DNA from: Lota lota
Taxonomy: Eukaryota; Chordata; Actinopteri; Gadiformes; Lotidae
Length of the DNA stretch: 64,000 nt
Assembly (NCBI GenBank): GCA_026745465.1
Contig: JACYXH010000398.1
Span: 249,038-313,037 of the forward strand
Reading direction: 5' to 3'
The notes under the pieces are model-generated. The model had not been told where the DNA came from and did no database searches. It was given only the letters and a program-made list of their open reading frames with translations. Of this stretch, positions 1 through 10,882 are shown one piece after another (within the stretch, counting starts at the first letter, position 1; each line of letters opens with the position of its first letter). The position numbers and the translations under genes were made by a program.

Positions 1-34
<34 letters not shown>

Positions 35-180
35 TAATGTAACCATGATACATGTATCATGTTACATTAAACTAACATGTATCATGGTTACAGTAAACTA
101 ACATGATACATGTTAGTTTAATGTAACATGATACATGTTAGTTTAATGTAACCATAATACATGTCAGTTTAATATAACAC
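1..180. repeat. (TA)n run followed by intron-5 minisatellite
   Basis: Positions 1-31 are a TA dinucleotide run. Positions 32-180 are tandem units of about 24-27 bp built on ATGATACATGTTAGTTTAATGTAAC. The same array sits directly beside the exon 5 donor of every receptor copy in the window (5708-5945, 16135-16425, 34936-35030, 48237-48396, 48822-49003), so it is an intron-5 minisatellite inherited with the gene duplications. Confidence 0.85.
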
Positions 181-184
181 TTAC

Positions 185-341
185 CTCTTATTTTCTTCCT
201 CTTAATAATGGCTATACCATTAATGCCATTAATAGTATGATTCCTGATATTACTCCTGCCACTAGTCCTGGGTCTGCACCATGTTCTCTGCATTCAGAAT
301 CAGTTCCTGGTTTTATCTGTTTCAGTCCAACAGATTCACAT
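185..341 (-). pseudogene. TNFRSF14-like copy 1, relict transmembrane exon (exon 5)
   Basis: The minus strand reads an exon-5-like sequence with the acceptor at 342-343 and the GTAAGT donor at 183-184. It encodes the juxtamembrane stretch CESVGLKQIKPGTDSE and the hydrophobic GVISGIILLMALMV, like genes 3-5. Relative to them it has lost codons, and a one-base shift in the membrane segment runs into a TAG stop. No exons 2-4 lie upstream: the next recognisable piece is an exon 1 remnant at about 690. It is a dead fragment of the receptor family. The sequence at 342-690 is intronic remnant matching 35200-35560. Confidence 0.75.
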
Positions 342-689
342 CTGAAATGAGAAGGACAAAACAACACATTTAGTTTCAGGGTGTGTAGTGTATACACTAT
401 CCTGGGGGCAGGATAGCAGATTGGGTGTTTGACTCCTGAGTCAAAGGTACTGTTTGATCCCCAATGTCCACAACCTACCTGTAGTCCTACAGCTAGATAG
501 ACGACCTGTATCTACCTGTGTCTGAATTCACTGCAAGCTGCATTGCACACAATTCAAATAGAAAATCGTATGTGTGATTTTAAAGCTTTTTTTGCAATCA
601 AAATTGTTCTTACTAAACAGCGGAGAAAACATTCAAACCAAAGCACTGGCTTAATGCTAGAAGTACCATTAATGTACTAACTTTACTAA

Positions 690-975
690 CTAACTAATGG
701 CCGTCCAATTTGTATGAGCTTCAACCGTCAAACTTGTAGAGCATTCGCAATGTGCCGTTCGAATGTGCTCCTATGGCAGCCACCGTACTTGACTGTGCAT
801 GCGCGGTGGTGGGGGCGCCCCCTCTAGGTATTCTGGTAGTAACGTAATGTTGGTCTAGGACTTACCATTGTGTTAAAATAAAAGTACTACTCTTACCAAG
901 TATTCCCTCTGTGTCAGGTCATTCAACAAAACTGTTCAACATATTTTGATGGCAGAGAACTTGTGTGGCTTTAAG
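690..975 (-). pseudogene. TNFRSF14-like copy 1, exon 1 remnant split by a solo LTR
   Basis: Positions 692-734 and 929-965 together match the start of gene 4 exon 1 and its 5' flank (36808-36870), in the order ATGGCCGTCCAATTTGTATG, then AGCTTCAACC, then TTTTGATGGCAG on the plus strand. A 194-bp insertion separates the two halves. Exons 2-4 are missing between this point and the exon 5 relict at 185-341, so a deletion of about 1.5 kb relative to gene 4 is inferred. Confidence 0.65.
735..928. mobile_element. Solo LTR-like insertion with 5-bp target duplication
   Basis: A 194-bp segment starts TGTAGAGC and ends ATTCAACA (TG...CA). It is flanked by direct repeats AAACT at 730-734 and 929-933. The paralogous site at 36840-36850 has a single AAACT and no insertion, so it acts as an empty site. 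An AATAAA lies near 876. These are the marks of a solo LTR left by recombination. No internal region is present, so the family is not assigned. Confidence 0.75.
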
Positions 976-1225
976 AGCGGACAGACAGAAGTTGTAAGTT
1001 GGGGCGGACAGCAGAAGTTAAAATGGGAACCAAGCTGCTTTTGTGTGGCTGAGGCTCATGACCGCCTCATGGTTTTGGTGGAATGCCCTGGACGTCATGG
1101 GAAGACATTAGAGCTGGGTTGACCTCTGTGGGTCACATGATCATACAGCCATTGGATTTCGCAATACTTTAAAAGGTATAGGCATTTTCAAAAGGGAAAT
1201 ATGGTTGTATAATGCAACGAAATAT

Positions 1226-1400
1226 CAACTTCACCTCTGAATCAAGTGAAAATGTAACAAAGCATAAACTTCACCTCTGAATCAAGTGAAAATGAAACAA
1301 AGTATAAACTTCACCTCTGAATCAAGTGAAAATGAAACAAAGCATAAACTTCACCCCTGAATCAAGTGAAAATGTAACTAAGTATAAACTTCACCTCTGA
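1226..1400. repeat. 40-bp minisatellite, about 4 units
   Basis: Tandem 40-bp units read CTTCACCTCTGAATCAAGTG followed by AAAATGTAACAAAGTATAAA. The same unit recurs at 4014-4215, 21556-21770, 38006-38166 and 57085-57144, each time followed by the block beginning CGACCTACGGACTAAAG, so it marks the paralogous units. The 250 bases to the left hold diverged intergenic sequence with no gene visible. Confidence 0.9.
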
Positions 1401-1530
1401 CCCCGACCGAGTCTACGGACTAAAGCGCCCTCATATGCCCCTTCACCTCTCTCTCTCTTGATCCAGCTGTTGTATTTTTCTGCATGGCTACCAATGACCA
1501 ATGAGATAAGACAAGAGTACCGGTGTTACA

Positions 1531-2806
1531 CCGTATTCTGTGACCCACCGTATTCTGTGACCCCAGGGGTCGCTGTTGCACATTTTCTGCAACATGCACG
1601 AGTTTGAAGGCATGAAGTCGTTCATGTGCGGAATGACTTTTTTTGTAAATACAACTTTTTATACAAGTGTTTATACAATTAACATTAACACAGGTTTTTT
1701 TTTAAGAATGTTGAGCCTGGGGGCATGCAGGACAGCTGTAGAGATGATCTCGGTCTGGTCTCCCAACACAACCCTCGTGGTACCACTGGGGTTAGGGTTA
1801 CAACTTAAAAGGGTTTAAAAAAAAAATAATTCAGTGGATGCATAAAATTACCTGAAAACACTTGGTTGGGGTTTGACTCCTTTACTTTCGTATTTACAGT
1901 GGGGTCACAGAATATGACGGCCAGCTGTCATGGATTGTGACCTATCGTGGATGGTTTCCAGTTGCGTGTGGACTCTGTGATGATCGCAGACATGAATAAT
2001 TATACAGGATGACAAATGAAAAACAGGTTGCTGTCGGGTGCTTCGTCCCGCCGTGCTTCCACTGGAACTATAGGCTACTGCCTCTTCAGTGGCCACCATA
2101 CTCGGCGCAATACTGTCGGCTTTTTGAAAACTGTGCTCTTAGGTCACTAAAATCATCCTTACGCTGCAAATCCACCCAAGTCACTGCAATCACGCACACT
2201 TCACGCCCATACAGGCATTAGTTCATCGTTTATTTCATAAACTGCAGTAATAAAAAAACGGTGGGCATTATAACAAAAACATAACCACAGTTTGAGGAAT
2301 CAGAGAGGGGCTCGTAATGAAGGAAGATCTCTCCCCCATCCCCTTGTAATTAAATGTGCTTTATAAAAACATTTGATTTGATTAGCATTTTACAGACACA
2401 TACTATGGATGGGGCGTTTACTACGGTCCACCACCGTTGCTTCTTTCCCCATAAGAAGCAACAATCAGCTGAGTATTTCCTACTATAGGCTACTGTGTCA
2501 AATGCTGTTTAGAATTGACCAACACTGTTTCTATATTTACGTTCGTGTCAAGAAAGAAAGACCCGTCATCATCGTGCCACCACAGAGGCAAATCAACCTC
2601 TTTGCTTCAGCCCCCCAACGGGCTATGCCAAACGAACGAACCCATCCTGAGTGAGCGACGGCGATACAATGTTTAGTTTTAAGCTCGTGCATGTTTCCGC
2701 ACATGAACGACTTCATGCCTTCAAACCTCGTGCATGTTGCAGAAAATGTGCAACAGCGACCCCTGGGGTCACAGAATACGGTGGGTCACAGAATACGGTG
2801 TAAAAC
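1531..2806. mobile_element. Non-autonomous DNA transposon with about 110-bp terminal inverted repeats
   Basis: The sequence from 1531 (TTACACCGTATTCTGTGACC and the next 90 bases, through a GCAACATGCACGAG motif and a CATGAAGTCGTTCATGTGCG motif) recurs as its reverse complement ending near 2806. Nothing in the 1 kb interior resembles a transposase; the short ORFs there have no family features. The ends carry a duplicated CACCGTATTCTGTGACC sub-repeat. The target duplication is not clear, so the superfamily is not assigned. Confidence 0.65.
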
Positions 2807-2865
2807 CTGCACGTAACGGTCGCAAATGTCAGTATATGACAATGTAATATAGCGGTATAGCTAGC

Positions 2866-3196
2866 ATGGCGGAGGCTCCACGTAAGAAGGTGAAAACTTA
2901 CAATTTCCATTCAGAATGGGAAAAGGAACTTATTTTTACCTTGGTGAATGACAAGTAAAGGAACTTTTATTGTCACATACACATACATATAGTGAACATT
3001 TTCCTCTGCATTTAACCCATCCCTCAAGGGAGCAGTGGGCAGCCAATCACAGCGCCCGGGGAGCGGTTGGGGTTAAGTGTCTTGCTCAAGGACACCTCAA
3101 GGACACAAGTGTGTATGTATGTTGTGCCCCCAAACACAGTCTAAAAAAGAAATTCAAAGACAGCTACCCGCCAAAGAGCGCGGTCCGCGCGAGGTA
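2866..3196 (+). pseudogene. BED-finger (hAT/ZBED-like) transposase start, interrupted
   Basis: An ATG at 2866 opens a short frame with YNFHSEWEKELIFTLVND, the usual lead-in to a BED zinc finger. After an inserted repeat (about 2957-3107) a compatible frame resumes with KCVCMLCP (the CxxC half of the finger) and then FKDSYPPKSAVRAR, typical of the region after BED fingers in hAT-derived transposases and ZBED-type genes. Sequence after 3196 does not continue it. This is the 5' end of a decayed transposase. The family call comes from motif reading and is moderate in strength. Confidence 0.55.
2957..3107. mobile_element. Short dispersed repeat inserted in the BED ORF
   Basis: About 150 bp reading TTATTGTCACATACACATAC, then CATTTAACCCATCCCTC and GGGAGCAGTGGGCAGCC, a repeat seen widely in fish genomes. 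It is bracketed by near-identical GACAAGT and GACACAAGT, consistent with a target duplication. It splits the BED-finger frame between the residues before and after the finger. Confidence 0.55.
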
Positions 3197-3199
3197 AGT

Positions 3200-4013
3200 T
3201 GCCGAGCTGAAATCGGGGTTGAAGGCCCAGCAACCGTATTTCACAAAATTATATTAAACATAGTTGTGAGGCCTCATCAGAAGATCTCCGTTCACATAAG
3301 GCCATGAGGGCGGCTGTAGTGACTCCAAGGAATGACCCAAACGCTGTCCCTCTGCAGGACATGGGCCGTCCATCCTGACATGAAATAATCAACATCGAAC
3401 GTGCTTTAAGAGCTGGGGCGGACAGCGGAAGTTAAAATGGGAACCAAGCTGCTTCTGTGTTGCTGAACCACGTCATGGACATGGCTGTCTGACAGCTATT
3501 TTGCTATATTCGTTAAAGGTATAAACATTTTTAAAAGGGAAATATGGAAAAAACTGTAAGTGGTTAATTGGTGGGGACACGTCATAGAATAGGTTAAAGT
3601 TGGGTTGACCTCTGTGGGTCACATAGTCGGACAGTTATTGAATCTTGAAATATTTGAGACCCATTGAATGTTGAATGTAATACATGCATTGTGGGTTGAA
3701 CGGACACCTTCCGCAAACTGGAAATACTAAACATATTTAGCCAGGTTTAGGTGAACTCCATACACATAGGGGAACGCACTCATTGAAATTCGGTCGGACG
3801 ACTATACAAAGCAATTGATTGCGGTAGCTCACCAAAACACCTTTGAAATTATTCGAGACAGCAAAATGAAAAAAACCAAGACCACACAAAGTTGCTGCAT
3901 CATTACTGTTAAGCCCTGCGAGTTCACCATCTGCTCTGTCCAATAGACGAGCGACACTTCAACCACGTGACGGGTTACAGTTTGGTTGTCTTGAGTCAGT
4001 GCTCGCGCTCACT
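3200..4013. other. Intergenic block paralogous to 37190-38005
   Basis: No gene seen. The stretch aligns by eye with 37190-38005: shared markers include GAGGCCTCATCAGAAGATCT, a block around GGAATGACCCAAACGCTGTC, and AAGCCCTGCGAGTTCAC near 3912. It is the sequence between a receptor exon 1 and the 40-bp minisatellite in the other units. Confidence 0.7.
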
Positions 4014-4215
4014 GAATCAAGTGAAAATGAAACAAAGTTTAAACTTCACCTCTGAATCAAGTAAAAATATAACAAAGTATAAACTTCACCTCTGAATCAA
4101 GTGAAAATATAACAAAGTATAAACTTCACCTCTGAATCAAGTGAAAATGTAACAAAGTATAAACTTCACCTCTGAATCAAGTGAAAATGTACCAAAGTAT
4201 AAACTTCACCTCTGA
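4014..4215. repeat. 40-bp minisatellite, about 5 units
   Basis: Five slightly diverged copies of the 40-bp CTTCACCTCTGAATCAAGTG unit, ending at the conserved GACCTACGGACTAAAGGTGTG boundary found after each array. Confidence 0.9.
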
Positions 4216-5707
4216 CACCGACCTACGGACTAAAGGTGTGAAAGCGCCCTCATATGCCCCTACACCTTTTCCACAAGCCCCTGAAAATCCTCAAAATAAA
4301 CGGCTAGAAACAAACAGGCGCCATTTTCTAAATGTACTGTAAAGGATCAGGGAGACGCCCACGGTGAACACAAATAAGTTAGAAATACAAAAGCCCTTCA
4401 TTATACTGACCATATCAACTATGTCGATGACGATTAAGAGACGGATTTACCGCGAAGATGATGGTCATTTGCCTAATTTAAAGCATATTTTAAAGTAAAT
4501 GTCGTTGTCCGACCTTGTTTCAGTTAGCCAGCAGTCTCACAGTGTGGTCCTTTCACTTCCTATTAGGCGGTCTGTGTTTCTGTTTACCCGCTGACTTCAG
4601 TAGTTCATCCCTGCAGTTCCAGGAACGCTAAAGAGGGATAGGGACTCTTACCAGCCCACTGTGTCGCGTTTCCGCTGCAAAACGTCCATGAAAGTGTGAG
4701 TGGTAACCCGGGCCACAAGCGAAAGGAATGCTTCCTGATCGTTTTCTTTTCGATGCTATAAATTGAGAACAACGTAACTTTCTGATACCAGTCGAATCAC
4801 AACCCTTCCGTCTCCACACATGTAACTGCATTACATCAATATAAGTGCGCGGCACTATATTCACTACACTCTACAACACTAGTCAAACCCATATACTGTA
4901 TATAATGGGTTCAACCACTTCAAGAAATAGCAAAAGAAGCAGTTTAGAAATAACCTAAAAACACGGCATTTGTTATACGTGAGACTAGCTGCCTACCAAA
5001 CTCAAATGAAAACTGCCTCACTTCAAAACGAACTAGCTGTTGACTCTTAAAAAGGTTATTTTGAGTATGAGCATAAGTCCAACTAAACATTAAGTGAGCA
5101 TAGTGAGTATTCACTATCTTCACTTGACTGTGAATTAAATTGGACTAGAGAAATGTATCTTTAACATGTTGATAAGCAGCCAAGAGATAAAAAAGTTTTT
5201 TATTGCTGGTCTAGCATTTTTTACACTGTGCAGATAGTAACCAGTGAATTCAAAGCCATAACATTATATGAAAAGACAAACCCAAGCGTCCCTGTTTGAT
5301 AATAACATATTGGTCAGATTTGTGAATACTTTATATTTATTATATTTAATCTATATGAATCTATTTGTATGCAACAGTTAAGATCAAATAACTATGCTCA
5401 TCATCATAATTACAATCAAAGGCATCAACTCCTTACCTAGTGTGTATTAGAGTCAGGCACACACAACCAAACTGAACAACCAACCCACACAGCCAGACAG
5501 AGGAGCAGAACAGTTATTGTATTTCCACGCACACACACCCTGTTGGATGGTAGCCTGGGCTCAACTCTATGCTCTGTGTTTTCATTTAAATAAAATATGA
5601 TCTAATAATTTACACGGCGCATCATGTAATAAATATCACTCAGTATAAGTTCACACATATGGTTGTAATCTGTGTTAACCCAGTCACTATATCTATTTAG
5701 TGATAAA
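4216..5707. other. Conserved unit block (4216-5100) then unassigned sequence
   Basis: 4216-5100 matches 21775-22670, 38170-39100 and 57148-58110: shared landmarks are AAAATAAACGGCTAGAAACA, the GGATCAGGGAGACGCCCAC motif, and TACTGTATATAAT near 4894. After about 5100 the match stops and the ORF-X region present in the other three units is missing. I see no gene in 5100-5707. Confidence 0.6.
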
Positions 5708-5945
5708 CAACATAACCATGATACATGCTAGTTTAATGTACCATGATACATGTTAGTTTAATGTAACCATGATACATGTTAGTTTAATGTAACCATGATA
5801 CATGTTAGTTTAATGTAACCTTGATACATGTTAGTTTAATGTAACATGATACATGCTAATTTAATGTAACATGATGTTAGTTTAATGTAACATGATACAT
5901 GTTAGTTTAATGTAACCATGATGCATTTTTGTTTAATGTTACACT
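5708..5945. repeat. Intron-5 minisatellite beside copy 2
   Basis: About nine units of ACATGATACATGTTAGTTTA-type repeat, 24-27 bp each, abutting the donor of the copy 2 exon 5 relict. Confidence 0.9.
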
Positions 5946-5954
5946 TACACTTAC

Positions 5955-6830
5955 TATATTTCTTCCTCTGAATAATGGCTATCATTAATGCCATTACAAG
6001 TATGATCCTGATGTTACTCCTGCCACTAGTCCTGTATCTGCACCATGTTCTCCGCATTCAGAATCAGTTGAATCAGTTCCTGGTTTTATCTGTTTCAGTC
6101 CAGCAGATTTACATCTGAAATGAGAAGGACAAAACAACACGTTTAGTTTCAGGGTGTGTAGTGTATACACTATCCTGGGGGCAGGATAGCAGATTGGGTG
6201 TTTGACTCCTGATCCAAAGGTACTGTTTGATCCCCAATGTCCACAACCTACCTGTAGGCCTACAGGTAGGTTCTTGAGCTAGATGCCTTACCCCTACCTG
6301 CTCCTAATGACCTGTATCTACCTGTGTCTGAATTCACTGCAAGCTGCCTTGGATAAAATGAAAATATAAAATTGTATGTGTGATTTTAAAGCTTGTGTGA
6401 TATTTTTGCAATTATAATATTTCTCATTAAATAGAAGAGAAAACATTCAAATGAAAGTACTGGCTTAATGCTAAAAGTACCATTAATGTACTAACTGTAT
6501 TGAAAAATTAAATATTATATTATATTACATCATGTGGTTCTGGCAAGAAGATGATACGCCATCTGGGAATGTTCCAACAGTACATTGGAGGCACTCTGTG
6601 TCTTTATCTGCTGTTCCTGTGTAAATATAAATGTTATGACTAAAAATATGGATATTTACTTCTGCAATATAAAATACAGCAACCAAGCTGAAATTCATCA
6701 AAGCTGTTTGGTGAAAGCTCCAAGAAGGAACAAGGAAATAGAGAATTGTAATTAAAAGGAGTTCTGGGCTTAATAGATTCAGAAGATGGGTTTTGACACC
6801 AACCTCTTTGACCAATGTATTGTGAAATAA
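5955..6830 (-). pseudogene. TNFRSF14-like copy 2, 3' half only (exons 5, 4, edge of 3)
   Basis: Exon 5 relict (5955-6114) keeps the stretch GLKQIKPGTDSTDSECGEHG but loses frame in the membrane segment, where a deletion gives SGSYL then a stop. Exon 4 (about 6529-6616) reads TADKDTECLQCTVGTFPDG with its acceptor intact, but its donor has changed from GTAAGT to GTAATA and shifted by one base. The intron 3 sequence follows to about 6820, where homology stops at the donor edge of exon 3 (compare 50820-50840). Exons 1-3 and 6-8 are absent. A truncated, non-functional copy. Confidence 0.8.
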
Positions 6831-9245
6831 TATCAGTATATCAACATGAGAAACAACATAACTATACGAATATGTGACGACATTACATATTTTATTACAT
6901 ACGTATTTGTGAGTAATTATTCATGAGCATGATCGCTAAAGTTAATTCAGTGGCATCTAAGCCTTCACGCTGTGTGCATAGGCATATACTCTACATTTAG
7001 CAGTCGCTTTTGTCCAAAGCGACTTACAACCTTTTACACACCGACGGCGGTGTGTCAACCAGGCAAAGCGACAGCCAGCTCGTCGGGAGCCGGGGATCGA
7101 ACCAGCAACCTTCTGGTTACAAGTCAACCCACTCTAGTATGGGGGCAGTAGATATATAGCCAAAACCTATTTATTAGCAATAACTGCGGTACATATCTTT
7201 TATAGACCTAGTTTTTACTTTATAAACCATGGTGATTCAATCCTACAAAGCAGAGGTTAATAGTATTTGAGGGTAATCTATAAAACACATCATTTTGTTT
7301 TTAGTAGACCTAGCATACTTTAACTATGTTGAATCAATCTAACAAAGATCGAGGGCTGATAAATAATACCCTTATTAACGGTTTAACGGTAAGCGTGACA
7401 AAACAATAAACGGTGAAATGTGATAGTCGCATGCATGTTAATGCGATAAAGTGACCACCTTAACACACGTGCACATCCATCCAACACACCATGAGGCCAG
7501 CGATGGAGGTGAGTCACATTCCACGAGGTAAAAAAATACATACAAATAAACTAAATTAAATTAAATACGATGTAGGAATTGTAAAAGTGAAGCCTGAACT
7601 TCTGAAACATCGACAGCAGGACCAACAACGTGTGCAGTTGAATGGCTGCTTTTGTCAGTTTCCGACTGTTTAATTTGCTGTGCGTTCAGTTGTACCCATG
7701 ACATTTCTTTACAAATTGTATATTTCTTTATGTGAAAATGTTAATGTACCCTGCCGGGAACGTTTGATGGAAATCGAAACTTAAATAAAGGTTGATCCAT
7801 TGACTCCCATACAACTCTTTCTGTCTCTAAAGTCCAGGCATGAGGCATTGGGTGGGCGTGACTAAGCCACTCCACAGAGGGTTGTGATAGGACTTCCTTT
7901 TTAGAGCAGTTACACTCGCGCTGAGGCTATACGACGGGTGCTTTGTAAAATCGCTGACTCACTGATTTAACACAACATTCCAAAAAAAAATGTCACATTT
8001 CTTTCTTAAAGAGAAAACATTCATTTTTTCCTGTACCCTGCAGGGATTAAGCTTCATGACAGAAGTTAATTCTCTTGACTCATTTTCAAAAACAGTTCAT
8101 GAACCTCAGATTATCCGTAAAGTCACTCCGTACTGCTCTTAACGGTAATTAAATTGCTTAATGTCTTAAAGAAAATGAATATGTGGACCAGAGGAACTTT
8201 TAAGGAATGTTGGTTAACTGCATCTTTCCGAACGCAATGCCATTTATGTAGCCATACCATTATTGATGCGTCATATCCTATTTTATTTGAATTCCAAAAG
8301 AAGTTTGACAAACCACGCAGAAGCATGTTGGCATCCTACTAAGACTGACGTGGACGACATTCGAGTGCAAACTGAACTGCGGACGCCAGCTACACTTCCG
8401 TTAGTGCCAAGCCTCCTTATTGCAGCAACAAAGGAGGTGTTGTGCTTTCGTTCTGTTTCCACAGCAACACCATGCTTTACGCACGTGTTCAACTCACCCA
8501 GGAAGACGCAGGTCCGAGTCAGAACGGCGCATTATAGGTTTAGATATGTTCTGGGCATTTAATATTTAACAACTGTGGGCAAAATAGCAGCAATACGCCT
8601 CGTTTGCATCTTTCGCTTCTTCTTCTTGATTGTTCAGGCCTAGAGCATGCAGCTTGCAAATGATTGACGTATTAGCACTCACCCAGCACTGTGTATTTAG
8701 CACGAAACATGTTTTAGGAGGATATCTGTATATGAATAGTCTGGAAACCAGACGATGCTCGCCAGCTCGTGCTTCGTTTGCTCTGCGTCTGCAGAGTAAC
8801 TAAGCCAAACATTAGAAATACCGTACAAAGCAATGTAGATGCGCCATCTCTTTTTTTAAGTGTAGAAGGCGACATAGACTAACAGCTCTAAATGATTTAT
8901 ACATGTATTGTAAAATAAACGCCCAACAAACATTTTAAAAGCTGGTCGCAGGACAGCTGCCTGGACGGCGTCACCGTCCCGTCAGGACGCGACCCATATT
9001 CACAACAGCAATATGAAAAGCACAAAATCCCATCTGGGTTCCGTGACCAACTAATACTTTGAAAAGATATACGTTTGAATACAACACTTACAACTTCTAT
9101 TTTACATTAATAACAAACACATTGGATGTTGATAATCGAATGAATTAATAAAACACATGACAAGGACTGATAAGGGCTAACACACCTCGTTCACTTGTTT
9201 GATGGAAAAGGGACACTTGACAAGGATTGTTGTCCAACCCAAAAT
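6831..9245. other. Unique non-coding stretch
   Basis: No gene recognised. Short open frames at 8123-8562 on both strands overlap one another and show no domain. A dispersed fish repeat is listed separately at 6990-7140. This segment has no counterpart in the other units, so it is either older flanking DNA or an insertion into unit 1/2. Confidence 0.5.
6990..7140. repeat. Dispersed short repeat with tRNA-like end
   Basis: Begins TACATTTAGCAGTCGC followed by TTTGTCCAAAGCGACTTAC and ends GGGGATCGAACCAGCAACC followed by CTGGTTACAAGTC. The second part recalls a tRNA B-box read on the opposite strand, and the whole is a form common in teleost genomes. No intact tRNA cloverleaf can be folded around it. 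Confidence 0.5.
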
Positions 9246-9325
9246 GTTAACTAATACTAATACTAATACCAGTACAGTTAACGGTATTAGTTAACTGTAC
9301 TGGTATTAGTATTAGTTAACTGTAC
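9246..9325. repeat. Inverted repeat able to form a hairpin
   Basis: GTTAACTAATACTAATACTA, then ATACCAGTACAGTTAAC, is followed almost at once by its reverse complement GTTAACTGTACTGGTATTAG, then TATTAGTTAAC, with a second partial copy after it. The arms are about 36 bp. Built from TAATAC and CAGTACAG sub-repeats. Confidence 0.8.
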
Positions 9326-9719
9326 TGGTATTAGTAACACTAACTGTAAAAAAGAACGCTAAGTATTCCTGCGATTCCTTGACTCTCATATGGACGTAGT
9401 TTTCACCTAGCCTATATACTACAACAGCATAATAGAGTTCCTGAAATTCAGTTCTGGATTTTGTTCTTGGTGTGCGGCGTGTGCCACCCCGAGGTTTTCA
9501 CCCCTATGAAACATTTCTGCCACCATATGGGAACCACAGGAATCTCGGGAGCTCGTACTTCATTTGCTCTGAAGATAAGGTCTGGCCCCCCTCCCTTACA
9601 AAAAGATCTCTGCCCGGTACGAAACAGACCGACCAATCACAACGGTTGATCTAATATGAGGCGGGATGAATACGATGACGGTGCAGAGGAGCGCCTTTGA
9701 GGCATTTTCAAACACGGAG

Positions 9720-10367
9720 ATGGCTGCCGTCTCGGGGGAGCACCAGACTGAGGAGGATGGACTGGGAGGTGGAGGGGAGCACCAGACTGAGGAGGCTAGA
9801 CTGAGGAGGCTGGACTGGGAGGGGGAGGGGAGCACCAGACTGAGGATGCTGGACTGGGAGCACCAGACTGAGGAGGCTGGACTGGGAGGTGGAGGGGAGC
9901 ACCAGACTGAGGAGGATGGACTGGGAGGTGGAGGGGAGCACCAGACTGAGGGGGGTGGACTGGGAGGTGGAGGGGAGCACCAGACTGAGGAGGATGGACT
10001 GGGAGGTGGAGGGGAGCACCAGACTGATGGGGATGCACTGGGAGGTGGAGGGGAGCACCAGACTGAGGGGGATGGACTGGGAGGTGGAGGGGAGCACCAG
10101 ACTGATGGGGATGCACTGGGAGGTGGAGGGGAGCACCAGACTGAGGAGGATGGACTGGGAGGTGGAGGGGAGCACCAGACTGAGGAGGATGGACTGGGAG
10201 GTGGAGGGGAGCACCAGACTGATGGGGATGCACTGGGAGGTGGAGGGGAGCACCAGACTGAGGAGGATGGACTGGGAGGTGGAGGGGAGCACCAGACTGA
10301 GGAGGATGGACTGGGAGGTGGAGGGGAGTACCAGACTGATGGGGATACACTGGGAGGTGGAGGGGAG
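9720..10367. repeat. 39-bp minisatellite, about 16 units
   Basis: Units of GGAGGTGGAGGGGAGCACCA followed by GACTGAGGAGGATGGACTG; some carry GATGGGGATGCACTG instead. Because 39 is divisible by three, both strands stay open in several frames ([13 protein letters not shown] on plus). The array lies just downstream of gene 3 exon 8 (minus strand), at the place where genes 4 and 6 have one to two related copies inside exon 8. 9326-9719 to its left shows no gene. Confidence 0.9.
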
Positions 10368-10882
10368 TGTTGTAGCAAATGAAATGACTGGTGACTAGCT
10401 CGAATAAAAGGCTAAGACAAATGGATATCCGTAGTTAATTTATTTCATATGCTGCAGCATATAAAAGACAGTTTTCAAAGGCAATTCTACGCAGAGCAGA
10501 GTTGTGGAGAAAAAGCGCCCTGAATAGAGGAAGGAAGCCCTTTTTGAAGAGTGGGGCAAACAACATCTCAGTGATATCACTAGATGGCGCCATTTACCAT
10601 CTATAACGGGTTCGATGCACAGTTAAAGACAGACTGGTCTGGGGAGAGGATATGCAGTCAAGGCCAGATACAGAAATTGGGGAGAGGATATGCACTCAAG
10701 AACAGACACATTGTTGGGGAGAGGAGCTTGCTCAGGCGTTTCTCACATGAGAACAGCACAATGCTAGATAGTTAGAAAGACAGATAGGCCACTATAGTGT
10801 GCACACAACCCCTTGAACATCAAAACGAATTATTTTAAGCGAGCTGACCTCAGAATGGGACCTTGAGTCATTTTCCATCACA
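10368..10882. mobile_element. Solo LTR-like insertion in the minisatellite, 4-bp target duplication
   Basis: A 515-bp block starts TGTTGTAGCAAATG and ends TTCCATCACA, flanked by GGAG at 10364-10367 and 10883-10886. Removing it and one GGAG restores the canonical GGAGGGGAGCACCAGACTG unit, which pins the insertion exactly. It contains CATATAAAAGA and AATAAA. TG...CA ends with a 4-bp duplication suggest an ERV-type LTR. The short open frame 10584-10775 has no recognisable product. Confidence 0.75.

Noticed and set aside
1576..1818. 80-codon plus-strand frame
   Set aside because: Starts inside the terminal inverted repeat of a DNA element and shows no protein features.
7085..7130. Possible tRNA gene (B-box-like GATCGAACC)
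   Set aside because: No matching A box or cloverleaf; it is the end of a dispersed repeat.
9596..10398. Several long open frames on both strands (up to 260 codons)
   Set aside because: All lie in the 39-bp minisatellite; a repeat period divisible by three keeps frames open without selection.
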